From: Streptomyces sp. MUM 178J
Lineage (GTDB): Bacteria > Actinomycetota > Actinomycetes > Streptomycetales > Streptomycetaceae
Assembly (NCBI RefSeq): GCF_022414575.1
Contig: NZ_JADWYQ010000017.1
Span: 54,284-118,283 of the forward strand
Reading direction: 5' to 3'
DNA length: 64,000 nucleotides
Under the pieces are notes generated by a model. It worked only from the letters and a program-made list of their open reading frames with translations. It did no database searches and was not told the origin of the DNA. How positions within the stretch are numbered: position 1 is the stretch's first letter; every line of letters begins with the position of its first letter. Shown here one piece after another: positions 16,066-25,512 of the stretch. The position numbers were made by a program, and so were the translations under genes.

Positions 16066-16512
16066 TCAGGCGGCGATGACCTCGACGCCAAGAGCCGCGG
16101 CGACCTCGGGGTGCAGACGCACGGACACCCGGTGCGAGCCCAGGGTCTTGATCGGCGAACCGAGCTCGACACGGCGCTTGTCGACCTCCGGACCACCGGC
16201 ACTCTTGATCGCCGAAGCGATGTCAGCCGGGGTGACGGAGCCGAAGAGGCGGCCGGAGTCGCCGGAGCGAACAGCCAGACGCACCTTGACGGCCTCGAGC
16301 TGAGCCTTGATCTGGTTGGCCTGCTCGATGGTCGCGATCTCGTGGATCTTGCGGGCGCGACGGATCTGCGCCACGTCCTTCTCGCCGCCCTTGGTCCAGC
16401 GGATCGCGAAACCGCGCGGAACCAGGTAGTTGCGAGCGTAGCCGTCCTTGACGTCGACGACGTCGCCGGCGGCGCCGAGGCCAGAGACCTCGTGGGTGAG
16501 GATGATCTTCAT
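16066..16512 (-). CDS. rplI: 50S ribosomal protein bL9
   Basis: 148 aa, the standard length. The N-terminal domain begins [34 protein letters not shown], the bL9 rRNA-binding signature. A long central helix (about 40-75) links it to the C-terminal domain ([20 protein letters not shown]). bL9 binds 23S rRNA at the base of the L1 stalk. It is the last gene of the rpsF-ssb-rpsR-rplI operon, 18 bp after rpsR, and is followed by a strong hairpin. Confidence 0.97.
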   Translation of the reverse strand: MKIILTHEVSGLGAAGDVVDVKDGYARNYLVPRGFAIRWTKGGEKDVAQIRRARKIHEIATIEQANQIKAQLEAVKVRLAVRSGDSGRLFGSVTPADIASAIKSAGGPEVDKRRVELGSPIKTLGSHRVSVRLHPEVAAALGVEVIAA

Positions 16513-16530
16513 ATGCTGGTCACCCTCTCC

Positions 16531-16767
16531 TTAGCGCGCGGTGGACGTGTAGGGCAGCAGCGCCATCTCACGGCTGTTCTTGACGGCCGTGGCGACGTCA
16601 CGCTGGTGCTGAGTGCAGTTGCCGGTGACGCGGCGGGCACGGATCTTGCCGCGGTCGGAAATGAACTTCCGCAGCATGTTCGTGTCCTTGTAGTCCACGT
16701 ACGCGGTCTTGTCCTTGCAGAATGCGCAGACCTTCTTCTTCGGCTTGCGCACAGGCGGCTTCGCCAT
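16531..16767 (-). CDS. rpsR: 30S ribosomal protein bS18, zinc-binding (C+) form
   Basis: 78 aa. [20 protein letters not shown] carries Cys14 and Cys17, and NCTQHQ adds Cys51 and His54, giving a likely zinc site, so this is the C+ paralogue. Streptomyces often carry a second, cysteine-free S18 under Zur control elsewhere; none is in this window. The conserved core [25 protein letters not shown] is present. It lies between ssb and rplI in the usual operon, with short gaps. Confidence 0.96.
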   Translation of the reverse strand: MAKPPVRKPKKKVCAFCKDKTAYVDYKDTNMLRKFISDRGKIRARRVTGNCTQHQRDVATAVKNSREMALLPYTSTAR

Positions 16768-16838
16768 GGTGTATCTCCTGTGTGATCAAGAAGTGGGGGT
16801 ACGAGCTGCCCCGGAGCCCTTGAGAGGCCCGGGACCCC

Positions 16839-17417
16839 TTAGAAGGGGGGCTCGTCCGAGTAGCCGCCGCCGGAACCGCCGGAGCCGCCGCCCCAGCCTC
16901 CTCCGCCGCCCTGCTGGCCGCCGCCGGCCGGCGCGCTGGTGGCCCAGGGGTCGTCGGCGGGAGTGCCGCCGCCCTGCTGACCACCGCCGGGGCCGCCGCC
17001 CCAGCCGCCGCCCTGCTGCTGCCCGCCGCCGTATCCACCCTGGGCGCCGCGGCCGCTGGTCTTGGTGACCTTGGCGGTCGCGTTCCGAAGGCTGGGGCCG
17101 ACCTCGTCGACGTCCAGTTCGAAGACCGTGCGCTTGATGCCCTCGCGGTCCTCGTAGGACCGCTGCTTGAGCCGGCCCTGAACGACGACGCGCATGCCGC
17201 GCTGGAGCGACTCGGCGACGTTCTCCGCCGCCTGACGCCAGACCGAGCAGGTGAGGAAGAGGCTCTCGCCGTCCTTCCACTCATTGGTCTGGCGGTCGAA
17301 GGTGCGGGGAGTGGACGCGACGCGGAACTTCGCGACCGCCGCACCGGACGGGGTGAAGCGCAGCTCGGGGTCGTCGACGAGATTGCCGACGACCGTGATG
17401 ACGGTCTCGCCTGCCAT
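16839..17417 (-). CDS. ssb: Single-stranded DNA-binding protein SSB
   Basis: 192 aa from the ATG at 17417. The OB-fold (residues 1-110) contains [21 protein letters not shown] and [19 protein letters not shown] Gly/Gln-rich flexible tail (about 120-185) with repeated GGGQQGG-like segments ends in the acidic tip SDEPPF, the partner-docking peptide for replication and repair proteins. Genes rpsF before it and rpsR after it form the standard operon. This is the essential SsbA-type protein. Confidence 0.96.
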   Translation of the reverse strand: MAGETVITVVGNLVDDPELRFTPSGAAVAKFRVASTPRTFDRQTNEWKDGESLFLTCSVWRQAAENVAESLQRGMRVVVQGRLKQRSYEDREGIKRTVFELDVDEVGPSLRNATAKVTKTSGRGAQGGYGGGQQQGGGWGGGPGGGQQGGGTPADDPWATSAPAGGGQQGGGGGWGGGSGGSGGGYSDEPPF

Positions 17418-17491
17418 GGGTGAACCTCTCGGCGGGGATTGCTTCTGGCTGCTTTTTGCCACTCGGGCCCGATGGCCTCTGAGCTAGGCGC

Positions 17492-17782
17492 TCAGTGGGT
17501 CTCGGGGCGGAGGACCTTGGTCCGGAGGACCGACTCGTTCAGGTTCATCTGGCGGTCGAGCTCCTTGACGACCGCAGGCTCGGCCTGCAGGTCGATGACC
17601 GAGTAGATGCCCTCGGGCTTCTTCTTGATCTCGTAAGCGAGACGACGACGGCCCCAGGTGTCGACCTTCTCCACCTTTCCGTTGCCCTCGCGGACGACGG
17701 AGAGGAAGTTCTCGATCAGCGGGGAGACAGCGCGCTCCTCGAGATCGGGGTCGAGGATGACCATCACCTCGTAGTGACGCAT
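17492..17782 (-). CDS. rpsF: 30S ribosomal protein bS6
   Basis: 96 aa, full length. The start [19 protein letters not shown] is fixed by a strong AAAGGAGGTG 10 nt before the ATG at 17782. Later motifs are [18 protein letters not shown] and the C-terminal [16 protein letters not shown]. bS6 pairs with bS18 on the platform of the small subunit. It is the first gene of the rpsF-ssb-rpsR-rplI operon. Confidence 0.97.
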   Translation of the reverse strand: MRHYEVMVILDPDLEERAVSPLIENFLSVVREGNGKVEKVDTWGRRRLAYEIKKKPEGIYSVIDLQAEPAVVKELDRQMNLNESVLRTKVLRPETH

Positions 17783-18102
17783 GTGTAACCCACCTCCTTT
17801 GGACTCAGCGGCCACGGTCGTTCCGTGGCAGGAGGGTCGTGATGCGTTGGCACCGATGTCTGACGAGTAAAACAGCCGCCACTGACAATCCGGTCTGACG
17901 AGCCCGGCCGACCGTCGCGGTCGGGGCGGGTGCAGCTCTCGGAATTGCGCTTCCGGCCTGGACAGACACCAGTGCAGAACGTACACAGTACCCGTCGATC
18001 CCCTTCCGGTTGAAATCCGAGGGCCTGCGGACGCAATCTGTACACATCGGGTGTGCGCGGCGCTACAGTGCGCCGCGCTCCGGCTACGCCAGGAGGTGCC
18101 TC
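17783..18102. other. Divergent intergenic region before rpsF
   Basis: 320 bp separating rpsF from a small membrane-protein gene. It holds the strong rpsF ribosome-binding site and, on the plus strand, a possible promoter TTGAAA (18010-18015), 18 bp, CAATCT. I recognise no attenuator hairpin or RNA gene. Confidence 0.45.
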
Positions 18103-18411
18103 ATGGCACAGGCAATGCGTCCCTCCGGATCTCTGCTCGCCACGGACGGCAAGCCCCACCCCGTCCAGGACACCCTGATGGTCGTGACGCTGGTGCTCGG
18201 CGCACTGTCCTTCACCTCGGCGCAGTTCCACGATCTGCATCTGCTCAGCTCGTGGTCGGGGCTCGTGGGCATCCTCACCGGCGCGTACGGGCAGTACATC
18301 TCGGCGACCACGCGCGAGCGCTTCCTGCTGATCATCGGGCTCGGCGCGTCCGCCGTGGGGTTCTTCCTCGGTATGGCACACGGCGGACTCTTCGGCGGCG
18401 TCGTCGGCTGA
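18103..18411 (+). CDS. Small membrane protein of unknown function
   Basis: 102 aa from the ATG at 18103, well supported by AGGAGGTG 5 nt upstream. Three hydrophobic segments are visible: TLMVVTLVLGALSFTSAQF, SWSGLVGILTGAYGQYI and FLLIIGLGASAVGFFLGMAH. The N-terminal 25 residues are polar. I do not recognise a named family. It faces away from rpsF and precedes femX on the same strand by 137 bp. Confidence 0.78.
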   Translation: MAQAMRPSGSLLATDGKPHPVQDTLMVVTLVLGALSFTSAQFHDLHLLSSWSGLVGILTGAYGQYISATTRERFLLIIGLGASAVGFFLGMAHGGLFGGVVG

Positions 18412-18548
18412 CGCCTCGGCGAAGGCCCGGCTTCGGCAAACTGAGTCATCCACAGGCCATTCGGGGCGCTCACCCCGCCCAGTAGGCTTCGGCACGAGAG
18501 CCGGAGCCCCTGACCCATGGGGACACACCAGCCGAGGAGCGCCCCGCA

Positions 18549-19667
18549 ATGAGCCTGACCCTGAGGACCATCAGCCGCGAGCAGCATCTGGCCTATATCC
18601 AGAGCCTGCCCTCGGCCAGTCACTGCCAGGTCCCGGCATGGGCGGATGTGAAGACCGAGTGGCGTTCGGAGAGTCTGGGCTGGTTCGACAAGCACGGGCA
18701 GCTCGTGGGCGCGGGCCTGGTGCTCTACCGGCAGCTTCCCAAGATCAAGCGCTATCTCGCGTACCTCCCCGAGGGCCCGGTCATCAACTGGTACGCCCCG
18801 AACCTCGAGGACTGGCTGCAGCCCATGCTGGCCCACCTCAAGCAGCAGGGCGCGTTCTCCGTGAAGATGGGCCCCCCCGTGGTCATCCGGCGGTGGGACG
18901 CAGCAGCGATCAAGGCGGGCATCCAGGACCCCGATGTGAAGCGCCTCCGGGACGTCGAGGCGACGCACATCGAGCCACGTGCCTTCGAGGTGTCCGACCG
19001 GCTGCGCAAGATGGGCTGGCAGCAGGGCGAGGACGGCGGCGCCGGCTTCGGCGACGTCCAGCCGCGCTATGTCTTCCAGGTGCCGCTCGCCGACCGTTCG
19101 CTCGACGATGTCCTCAAGGGCTTCAACCAGCTCTGGCGGCGCAACATCAAGAAGGCGGACAAGGCGGGGGTCGAGGTCGTCCAGGGCGGCTATGACGACC
19201 TCGCCGAGTGGCAGCGGCTCTATGAGGTGACCGCCGAGCGCGACCGCTTCCGGCCTCGTCCGCTGTCGTACTTCCAGCGGATGTGGACCGTCCTCAACAA
19301 CGAGGACCCCAACCGCATGCGTCTGTACTTCGCACGCCACGAAGGGGAGAACGTGGCCGCGGCGACCATGCTGATCGTCGGTGGGCACGTCTGGTACTCG
19401 TACGGCGCCTCGGCCAATCACAAGCGCGAGGTCCGCCCGTCGAACGCGATGCAGTGGCGGATGCTGCGCGATGCGTACGCCATGGGCGCCACCGTCTACG
19501 ACCTGCGAGGCATCAGCGACTCCCTGGACGAGACCGACCACCTCTTCGGACTGATCCAGTTCAAGGTCGGCACCGGCGGTGAGGCCGTCGAGTACGTGGG
19601 CGAGTGGGACTTCCCGCTCAACAAGCTGCTCCACAAGGCGCTGGACATGTATATGTCCCGCCGCTGA
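18549..19667 (+). CDS. femX: FemX-type lipid II glycyltransferase (FemABX family)
   Basis: 372 aa with two GNAT-like folds, as in FemABX proteins. Landmarks are GAGLVLYRQLPKIKRYLAYLPEGPVINW, the tandem FNQLWRRNIKKADKAGVEV that begins the second half, RDRFRPRP and DLRGISDSLDETDHLFGLIQFKVG near the end. In Streptomyces FemX adds the branch glycine to the LL-diaminopimelate of lipid II, which later forms the peptidoglycan cross-link. The enzyme uses glycyl-tRNA at the inner membrane face. The next gene is an alanine-racemase-like protein 58 bp downstream, so a cell-wall unit is likely. Confidence 0.88.
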   Translation: MSLTLRTISREQHLAYIQSLPSASHCQVPAWADVKTEWRSESLGWFDKHGQLVGAGLVLYRQLPKIKRYLAYLPEGPVINWYAPNLEDWLQPMLAHLKQQGAFSVKMGPPVVIRRWDAAAIKAGIQDPDVKRLRDVEATHIEPRAFEVSDRLRKMGWQQGEDGGAGFGDVQPRYVFQVPLADRSLDDVLKGFNQLWRRNIKKADKAGVEVVQGGYDDLAEWQRLYEVTAERDRFRPRPLSYFQRMWTVLNNEDPNRMRLYFARHEGENVAAATMLIVGGHVWYSYGASANHKREVRPSNAMQWRMLRDAYAMGATVYDLRGISDSLDETDHLFGLIQFKVGTGGEAVEYVGEWDFPLNKLLHKALDMYMSRR

Positions 19668-19725
19668 CCGCAGCGCAGCCCCCTAGTCTGAACATTCCCG
19701 ACACCCCAGAGAGGTACCGGACCGC

Positions 19726-20757
19726 ATGGCGCTCTCCCTCTACGTCGACACCGCGCGCTGGTGGGCGCACCAGAAGTCCGTGATCGACCAGTTCCCAGGG
19801 CTGGTCCCCGTGTGCAAGGGCAATGGCTATGGCTTCGGCCATGAGCGGCTCGCCGAGGAGGCGACACGCTTCGGGGCCGATCTGCTCGCCGTGGGCACCA
19901 CCTACGAGGCGGCGCGGATCAAGGACTGGTTCGGTGGGGACCTGCTGGTTCTGACCCCCTTCCGGCGCGGCGAAGAACCGGTTCCGCTGCCGGACCGGGT
20001 GGTGCGCTCGGTCTCCTCCGTCGACGGTGTGCACGCCCTGGTGGGGGCACGTGTGGTCATCGAGTGCATGAGCACCATGAAGCGTCACGGCGTCAGCGAG
20101 CAGGACCTCGGGCAACTTCACTCGGCCATCGAGGACGTGCGCCTGGAGGGGTTCGCGCTGCATCTGCCGCTCGACCGCACGGACGGCACGGACGCGGTCG
20201 AGGAGGTCATCGCATGGATGGACCGGCTGCGGACCGCCCGGCTGCCGCTGCACACCATGTTCGTCAGCCATCTCAGGGCCGAGGAGCAGCAGCGGCTGCA
20301 GCAGCAGTTCCCGCAGACCCGCTTCCGCGCGCGCATCGGCACCCGGCTCTGGCTCGGCGACCATGACGCGACCGAGTACCGGGGCGCGGTGCTCGACGTG
20401 ACCCGTGTGGCCAAGGGAGACCGCTTCGGCTACCGGCAGCAGAAGGCCGCTTCGGACGGCTGGCTCGTTGTCGTGGCGGGAGGGACCTCCCACGGCGTGG
20501 GCCTGGAGGCGCCTAAGGCACTGCACGGCGTGATGCCGCGCGCCAAGGGCGTGGCGAGGGCCGGCCTGGCGACGGTGAACCGCAATCTGTCGCCGTTCGT
20601 ATGGGCGGGCAAGCAGCGCTGGTTCGCCGAGCCGCCGCATATGCAGGTGTCGATCCTGTTCGTTCCGTCGGATGCGCCGGAGCCGAAGGTCGGGGACGAA
20701 CTGGTGGCGCATCTGCGGCACACGACGACGCAGTTCGACCGGCTCGTCGACTGCTGA
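19726..20757 (+). CDS. Alanine-racemase-like PLP protein
   Basis: 343 aa. The N-terminal PLP barrel has the racemase lysine loop as VPVCKGNGYGFGHERLAEE, with Lys31 in the Schiff-base position. The C-terminal domain is shorter than in true Alr, with ARIGTRLWLGDHDATEY and DRFGYRQQKAASDGWLVVV in the region where Alr has its catalytic Tyr. It is therefore Alr-related but probably not the housekeeping Alr. The ribosome-binding site is ordinary (GAGAGG). It lies 58 bp after femX, which suggests a role in amino acid supply for, or modification of, peptidoglycan precursors. Confidence 0.78.
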   Translation: MALSLYVDTARWWAHQKSVIDQFPGLVPVCKGNGYGFGHERLAEEATRFGADLLAVGTTYEAARIKDWFGGDLLVLTPFRRGEEPVPLPDRVVRSVSSVDGVHALVGARVVIECMSTMKRHGVSEQDLGQLHSAIEDVRLEGFALHLPLDRTDGTDAVEEVIAWMDRLRTARLPLHTMFVSHLRAEEQQRLQQQFPQTRFRARIGTRLWLGDHDATEYRGAVLDVTRVAKGDRFGYRQQKAASDGWLVVVAGGTSHGVGLEAPKALHGVMPRAKGVARAGLATVNRNLSPFVWAGKQRWFAEPPHMQVSILFVPSDAPEPKVGDELVAHLRHTTTQFDRLVDC

Positions 20758-20802
20758 CCTGACTGCTGACCGCCCCCTGCCGCTACCGCTGCCGGGGGAC
20801 GC

Positions 20803-22308
20803 TCAGCGCATCCCCCACTCCACCCGCACCCCGTCGGCTGTATGGGCGGCAGGTCGCGGATCGCGTTCGGCGGCTTTGCCCAGGACGAAGACGTCCTCGG
20901 CGCCGTCGAGCACTCCGCCCGAGGGGTCGTCCGACCCGTCCCGGCGTACGCCGTCCCGTTCCGGCTTGAGGATGTCCCGTACGACCACGGCGCACAGATA
21001 CAGGGTTCCCAGCAGATGCAGGGCGATCGCGATCTGGTAGCCCTCGGGCGGCAGCCCCCGGTGGTTCTCGCTGGTCGTATAGGCGAGGTACGTCCAGATG
21101 CCCAGGAAGTAGACGACCTCGCAGGCCTGCCACACCAGGAAGTCCCGCCAGCGCGGACGGGCCAGCGCGGCGAGCGGGATCAGCCACAGCACGTACTGCG
21201 GTGAATAGACCTTGTTGGTGAGGATGAACGCGGCCACCACCAGGAAGGCGAGCTGGGCGAGGCGCGGCCGGCGAGGCGCGGTCAGGGCGAGCGTGGCGAT
21301 CCCCGCGCAGGCCAGCAGCATCAGCAGCATGGCGTAGGCGTTGACCGACTCGACCTCGATGCCCCTGCCGGTGCGCTGGGTGATGATCAGCCAGAAGGAA
21401 CCGAAGTCGATCTGCCGCTCCTGGCTGAAGGTGTAGAACTTCTTCCAGCCGTCCGGTGCCAGGGCCATCACCGGCAGATTCACCGCCAGCCACGCCCCGG
21501 CGGCCCCCAGAAACGCGAGGGCGAATTCCCGCCACTTCCCGGCGCGCCAGCACAGCAACAGCAGCGGGCCCAGCAGCAGCACCGGATAGAGCTTGGCCGC
21601 GGTGGCCAGGCCGATGAGGAGGCCGAAGGCCAGCGCGCGGCCGCGGGACCACATCAGCATCGCCGCGGCGGTGAGGGATACGGCCAGCAGATCCCAGTTG
21701 ATGGTCGCGGTGAGCGCGAAGGCGGGCGCCAGGGCCACCAGCAGCGCATCCCACGGGCGGTGGCGGTGTGTGCGGGCTACGCACACGGCGATGACCGCGG
21801 CGCAGACCATCAGCATGCCCGCGTTGACCATCCAGTACATCTGCTCCTGGCTCTTCAGATCGCCGCCCGAAAGGCCCAGCCAGGACGCCGCATCGTTGAT
21901 CCAGGAAGCGACCTGCATAAACAGGCCGGTCAGCACGGGGTACTCGAGGTACTCCATATCGCCGGGCAGCCGGTCGAAGTACGGGATGAGCTCATCGGAG
22001 AAACCGCGGCCGAGATAGAGGTGCGGAATGTCCGAATAGCAGGCATGTGTGTACTGGGAGCTGGCACCCCGGAACCACGCCCAGTTGTAACAGGGCAGCT
22101 TCTGCACCATCCCGAGCGCGAACATCCCGATGGCGACCAGCGCCACCACGCGCACGGGGGTCAGCCAGCCGTTGCCGCGGCGCCTGGCCCAGCGGCCCGC
22201 CGGGCCGCCGATCAGCTCGCTCCCGGCCCAGGCGATCTCGTCCCGCCGGGTGGGGCGCACCTCGGTCCGGTTCTTGGTCGTCGGGCTCGTTCTCTCCGCG
22301 CTGGGCAT
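20803..22308 (-). CDS. GT87-type polyprenyl-linked glycosyltransferase (DUF2029)
   Basis: 501 aa from the ATG at 22308, nine nt after GGCAGG; an ATG at 22317 is in frame. After a cytoplasmic tail of about 50 residues come about ten to twelve membrane helices. The acidic motif in the first external loop region (YLYLGRGFSDELIPYFD, then MEYLEYPVLTG) is typical of DUF2029/GT87 enzymes, which use polyprenyl-phosphate sugar donors. The YSPQYVLWLIPL segment is another family mark. It is 114 bp downstream of the PBP gene on the same strand, fitting an envelope-building role. Confidence 0.83.
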   Translation of the reverse strand: MPSAERTSPTTKNRTEVRPTRRDEIAWAGSELIGGPAGRWARRRGNGWLTPVRVVALVAIGMFALGMVQKLPCYNWAWFRGASSQYTHACYSDIPHLYLGRGFSDELIPYFDRLPGDMEYLEYPVLTGLFMQVASWINDAASWLGLSGGDLKSQEQMYWMVNAGMLMVCAAVIAVCVARTHRHRPWDALLVALAPAFALTATINWDLLAVSLTAAAMLMWSRGRALAFGLLIGLATAAKLYPVLLLGPLLLLCWRAGKWREFALAFLGAAGAWLAVNLPVMALAPDGWKKFYTFSQERQIDFGSFWLIITQRTGRGIEVESVNAYAMLLMLLACAGIATLALTAPRRPRLAQLAFLVVAAFILTNKVYSPQYVLWLIPLAALARPRWRDFLVWQACEVVYFLGIWTYLAYTTSENHRGLPPEGYQIAIALHLLGTLYLCAVVVRDILKPERDGVRRDGSDDPSGGVLDGAEDVFVLGKAAERDPRPAAHTADGVRVEWGMR

Positions 22309-22421
22309 GCTGCACATCCTGCCGTACGAATCGGGGGATACGGCGAGGGCCGCCGTACCCGGCGTGCACAGGGCTGTGCGTCCGGGTGCGGCGGCCCTTC
22401 GCCGGCCACGGCCGAGGGCGG

Positions 22422-25214
22422 CTACTCGGCCCCTGAGGAGGCTCCGCCGAAGAAGCCTCCGTCGGTGGTGCCCTCGTCCGCGCCCGGCGAGCTGGACGTG
22501 GAGCTGCTCGGTTCGCTGCTGCCGCCTCCGTTGCCGCCGCCCCCGTTGACAAGGCCGCCGTTGCCGCCGCCTCCGGCGGGATTGCCCGGCCCGCCGTTGT
22601 CACCGCCGTCGGTTCCGCCGTTGCCGCCGGTCTCACCGTCGTCGGGGCGGCAGCGCCAGTCCTCCCACGGGTTGCAGGACTCGGTCGGGTCCGGGCTGGT
22701 GGAGCCCGACGGGGTCTCGGACGGCGTCTGAGAAGGCGTCTCCGAGGGCGTCTCGGACGGCTCCGCCGGCAGGGTCGGCTTCGGGCTGACCGCGCCGCCG
22801 CCCCAGACGGCCTCCCCGTCGATCGACTCCGGCTCGGGGAAGTCCTTGACCGGCGTGCCCTTGACTGCCTCGGTCATATACGCGCGCCAGATCTGCGACG
22901 GGAACGACGAACCGTGGATCTTCTGCTCGCCGCCGGTGCCGTACATCTCCTCGAACTTGCGGTCCTTGTTCGTCTCGTCGTCGTCGAGGCGGTACATGTC
23001 GATCGCGGTCGACAGCTGCGGGGTGTAGCCGACGAACCAGGCGGAGCGGTTGCCGTCGGTGGTGCCGGTCTTCCCGGCCACCTGGCGGCCCTCGATCGCC
23101 GCCTTCCGGCCGGTGCCCTCCGGGTCCTCGACGACGGACCGCAGCACATCGGTGACATTGCCGGCCACAGCCGTGGAGAAGGCCCGCTTGGACGTGTCCT
23201 CGTGCTCGAAGACGGTCTTGCCCTTGTGCATGACCTTGGTGACGGAGTACGGCTCGCGCTGCTCGCCGTTGGCGGCGAACGTGGCGTAGGAGCTGGCCAT
23301 GCGGATCGCGCTGGGCTCGGAGATGCCGAGTGAGAAGGAGGGCACGTTCGCCTTGGAGAGGCTGGACTCCAGCAGTCCGGCGTCGATCGCCGCTTCCCTG
23401 ACCTTGCCGATCCCGATGTCCATGCCGAGCTGGACGAACGGCGAGTTGGCGGAGTGGATCATGGCCTCGCGCAGACTGATGTTGTCATAGCTCTGATCGC
23501 CGTCGTTGACCTGCAGCCACTCCTTTCCTTCCTCGTTCTGCCAGACGCTCCCGTCATAGTTCTTGATCTTGAGCTTGTTCTTGCCGTTGTAGCGGCTCTT
23601 GTCGGGGTCGACGATCCGCCGCGAGTCAGGGCCCTGCACCTGCGGTCCCTGAGGGTCGCGTACGCCGTCCCGCATCGCCGCGGCCAGCACGAACGGCTTG
23701 AAGGTCGAACCGACCTGGGCGCCGGTCTGGTCGGCGTTGTTGGTGAAGTGCTTGGTGGCGTCCTCACCACCGTAGATGGCGACGATCGCCCCGGTCCCGG
23801 TGTCCACGGACGCGCCGCCGAACTGGACGTGCGTATCGGTCTTCGGGCGCTTCTCGGGGTCGATCTTCTTCTCCCGGAGATCCTCGACCGCCTTCTCGAG
23901 CTGCTTGACCTTGGTCTTGTCGAAGGTGGTGTGGATCTCGTAGCCGCCCGTGCCCAGAGCGTCGGCCGTGATGCCCTGATCGTTGTTGTTGATGAAGTAC
24001 GCCTTGGCGAGGTTCACCAGATAGCCGATCTGCCCGCCGAGCTGGGCGCTCTTACGCGGCTTCGCGGGCATCGGGAACTCGGTGTACTTCGCCCGCTCCG
24101 CGGCGCTGAGGTGGCCGTCCTTGACCATCTCGTCCAGGATCCACGCCCAGCGCTTGGTCGCCCGCTCAAGGTTGGACTTGGCGTCGGCCTTGGGGTCGAT
24201 CTCGGCGTTGCCCGCCGGGTCGTAGTACGTCGCGCCCTTCAGCAGCGAGGCGAGGACCGCGCACTCGCTGGCGTTCAGGTCCTTGGCGTCCTTGTTGTAG
24301 TACGTGCGCGCCGCGGCCTGGATGCCGTACGCGCCGCGGCCGTAGTACGAGGTGTTGAGATAGCCCTCCATGATCTCGGGCTTTTTCATCTCGTTGTTCA
24401 CCTTTATCGAGATGAACAGTTCCTCGACCTTGCGGCTGAGCGTCTGCGACTGGTCGTTGAGCCGAGCGTTCTTCACATACTGCTGGGTGATGGTGGACCC
24501 GCCCTGGGTCTGCTGCCCCCTGGCCATGTTGAACACGGCCCGCCCGATGCCCATCGGGTCGATGCCCTGGTCGGTCCGGAAGGTCTTGTTCTCCGCGGAG
24601 ATGACGGCGTTCTGCATCTCCATCGGGATCTCTTCAATGGAGATGATCTGGCGGTTGACCTCGCCGCCGGTGGCAGCCATCTGGGTGCCGTCCGACCAGT
24701 AGTAGACGTTGTTCTGCGCGGTGGCCGCGTCCGCCGGGTTGGGCACGGCGACCATGGCGTACGCGATCGTCGCGGCGCCCATCAGCATGCCGAGGAAGCC
24801 CAGGCACAGACCGGTGAACAGCTTCCAGGACGGCACCCATCGCCGCCATCCGTATTTGCCGTGGCGCGGATAGTCGATCAGCCGCCGTTTGTCGGGCCGC
24901 CCGCCGCGGCCGGGGCCCTCATCACGGCCGTTGCCGCCGCCTCCGCGCCGGCCACCGCCGGATCCACGGCCCCCGTGGCCCGCGCCCTCGTCCATACGGC
25001 GGCGTCCGCCGGAGCGCTGAGCCGCCTTTCTCGCCTCGGCCCGGCCCATATAGGGCCGCTCCTCGCCATGGGCGTCATGGGAGACGGAAGGGGAGGCCGA
25101 GGCGGCGCCCCTGGGCGGGGCTGCGCGGCGGCCGGCGGACTGCTGGGCGGCGCGTCTGGCCCCGGCACGTCCGCCGCCCTGCGACTGCGGCGGTTTGCGA
25201 CGGTGCTCGCTCAT
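22422..25214 (-). CDS. Bifunctional class A penicillin-binding protein
   Basis: 930 aa. A basic Gly-rich cytoplasmic tail (1-130) precedes one membrane helix (about 132-156). The glycosyltransferase-51 domain has SAENKTFRTDQGID (catalytic Glu208) and GGSTITQQYVK (238-248). The transpeptidase has Ser503-Thr-Phe-Lys506, Ser-Ala-Asn (588-590) and KTGTT (715-719). The C-terminus has a TPSE-type repeat (about 815-835) and a long Gly/Asn/Ser-rich tail. The usual EDxxF motif reads ENxxF here. It polymerises and cross-links peptidoglycan. A PadR regulator is divergent, with an operator between the two. Confidence 0.93.
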   Translation of the reverse strand: MSEHRRKPPQSQGGGRAGARRAAQQSAGRRAAPPRGAASASPSVSHDAHGEERPYMGRAEARKAAQRSGGRRRMDEGAGHGGRGSGGGRRGGGGNGRDEGPGRGGRPDKRRLIDYPRHGKYGWRRWVPSWKLFTGLCLGFLGMLMGAATIAYAMVAVPNPADAATAQNNVYYWSDGTQMAATGGEVNRQIISIEEIPMEMQNAVISAENKTFRTDQGIDPMGIGRAVFNMARGQQTQGGSTITQQYVKNARLNDQSQTLSRKVEELFISIKVNNEMKKPEIMEGYLNTSYYGRGAYGIQAAARTYYNKDAKDLNASECAVLASLLKGATYYDPAGNAEIDPKADAKSNLERATKRWAWILDEMVKDGHLSAAERAKYTEFPMPAKPRKSAQLGGQIGYLVNLAKAYFINNNDQGITADALGTGGYEIHTTFDKTKVKQLEKAVEDLREKKIDPEKRPKTDTHVQFGGASVDTGTGAIVAIYGGEDATKHFTNNADQTGAQVGSTFKPFVLAAAMRDGVRDPQGPQVQGPDSRRIVDPDKSRYNGKNKLKIKNYDGSVWQNEEGKEWLQVNDGDQSYDNISLREAMIHSANSPFVQLGMDIGIGKVREAAIDAGLLESSLSKANVPSFSLGISEPSAIRMASSYATFAANGEQREPYSVTKVMHKGKTVFEHEDTSKRAFSTAVAGNVTDVLRSVVEDPEGTGRKAAIEGRQVAGKTGTTDGNRSAWFVGYTPQLSTAIDMYRLDDDETNKDRKFEEMYGTGGEQKIHGSSFPSQIWRAYMTEAVKGTPVKDFPEPESIDGEAVWGGGAVSPKPTLPAEPSETPSETPSQTPSETPSGSTSPDPTESCNPWEDWRCRPDDGETGGNGGTDGGDNGGPGNPAGGGGNGGLVNGGGGNGGGSSEPSSSTSSSPGADEGTTDGGFFGGASSGAE

Positions 25215-25481
25215 CGAACGACTACTCCTCGGACAGGCGAGACGCCTGGAAGCGGCAGTTGGGTTCCGGTCCCCCCGACTTGGATACGGACGAGTTCTGG
25301 AACACGCTCATCCGCACTGCACCCACGGCGAGGACGCGGCGAGGCGTCACTTGGTTCCCGGTGGTCTGCATGCCGCACAGACTACGCACGGTCAAAACCC
25401 ACCTAGCCCTGAAGTTCACCCCATATCAGGCAAGTTCCTTCCGACGAATTGACGATGTGACGCCGTTCACCGCCGCACCTC

Positions 25482-25510
25482 TTGTCGCAGCAGGCACTCC
25501 GTTCTATCGT
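25482..25510 (+). promoter_or_regulatory. Promoter of the PadR-like gene
   Basis: TTGTCG (25482-25487), a 17-bp spacer and TATCGT (25505-25510) match the main vegetative (HrdB-type) promoter pattern TTGACR/TANNNT. The operator begins two bases after the -10. Confidence 0.6.
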
Positions 25511-25512
25511 GC

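Noticed and set aside
18446-18454. TCATCCACA upstream of femX as a DnaA box
   Set aside because: One mismatch, isolated, and no regulatory logic; one such match is expected by chance in this region.
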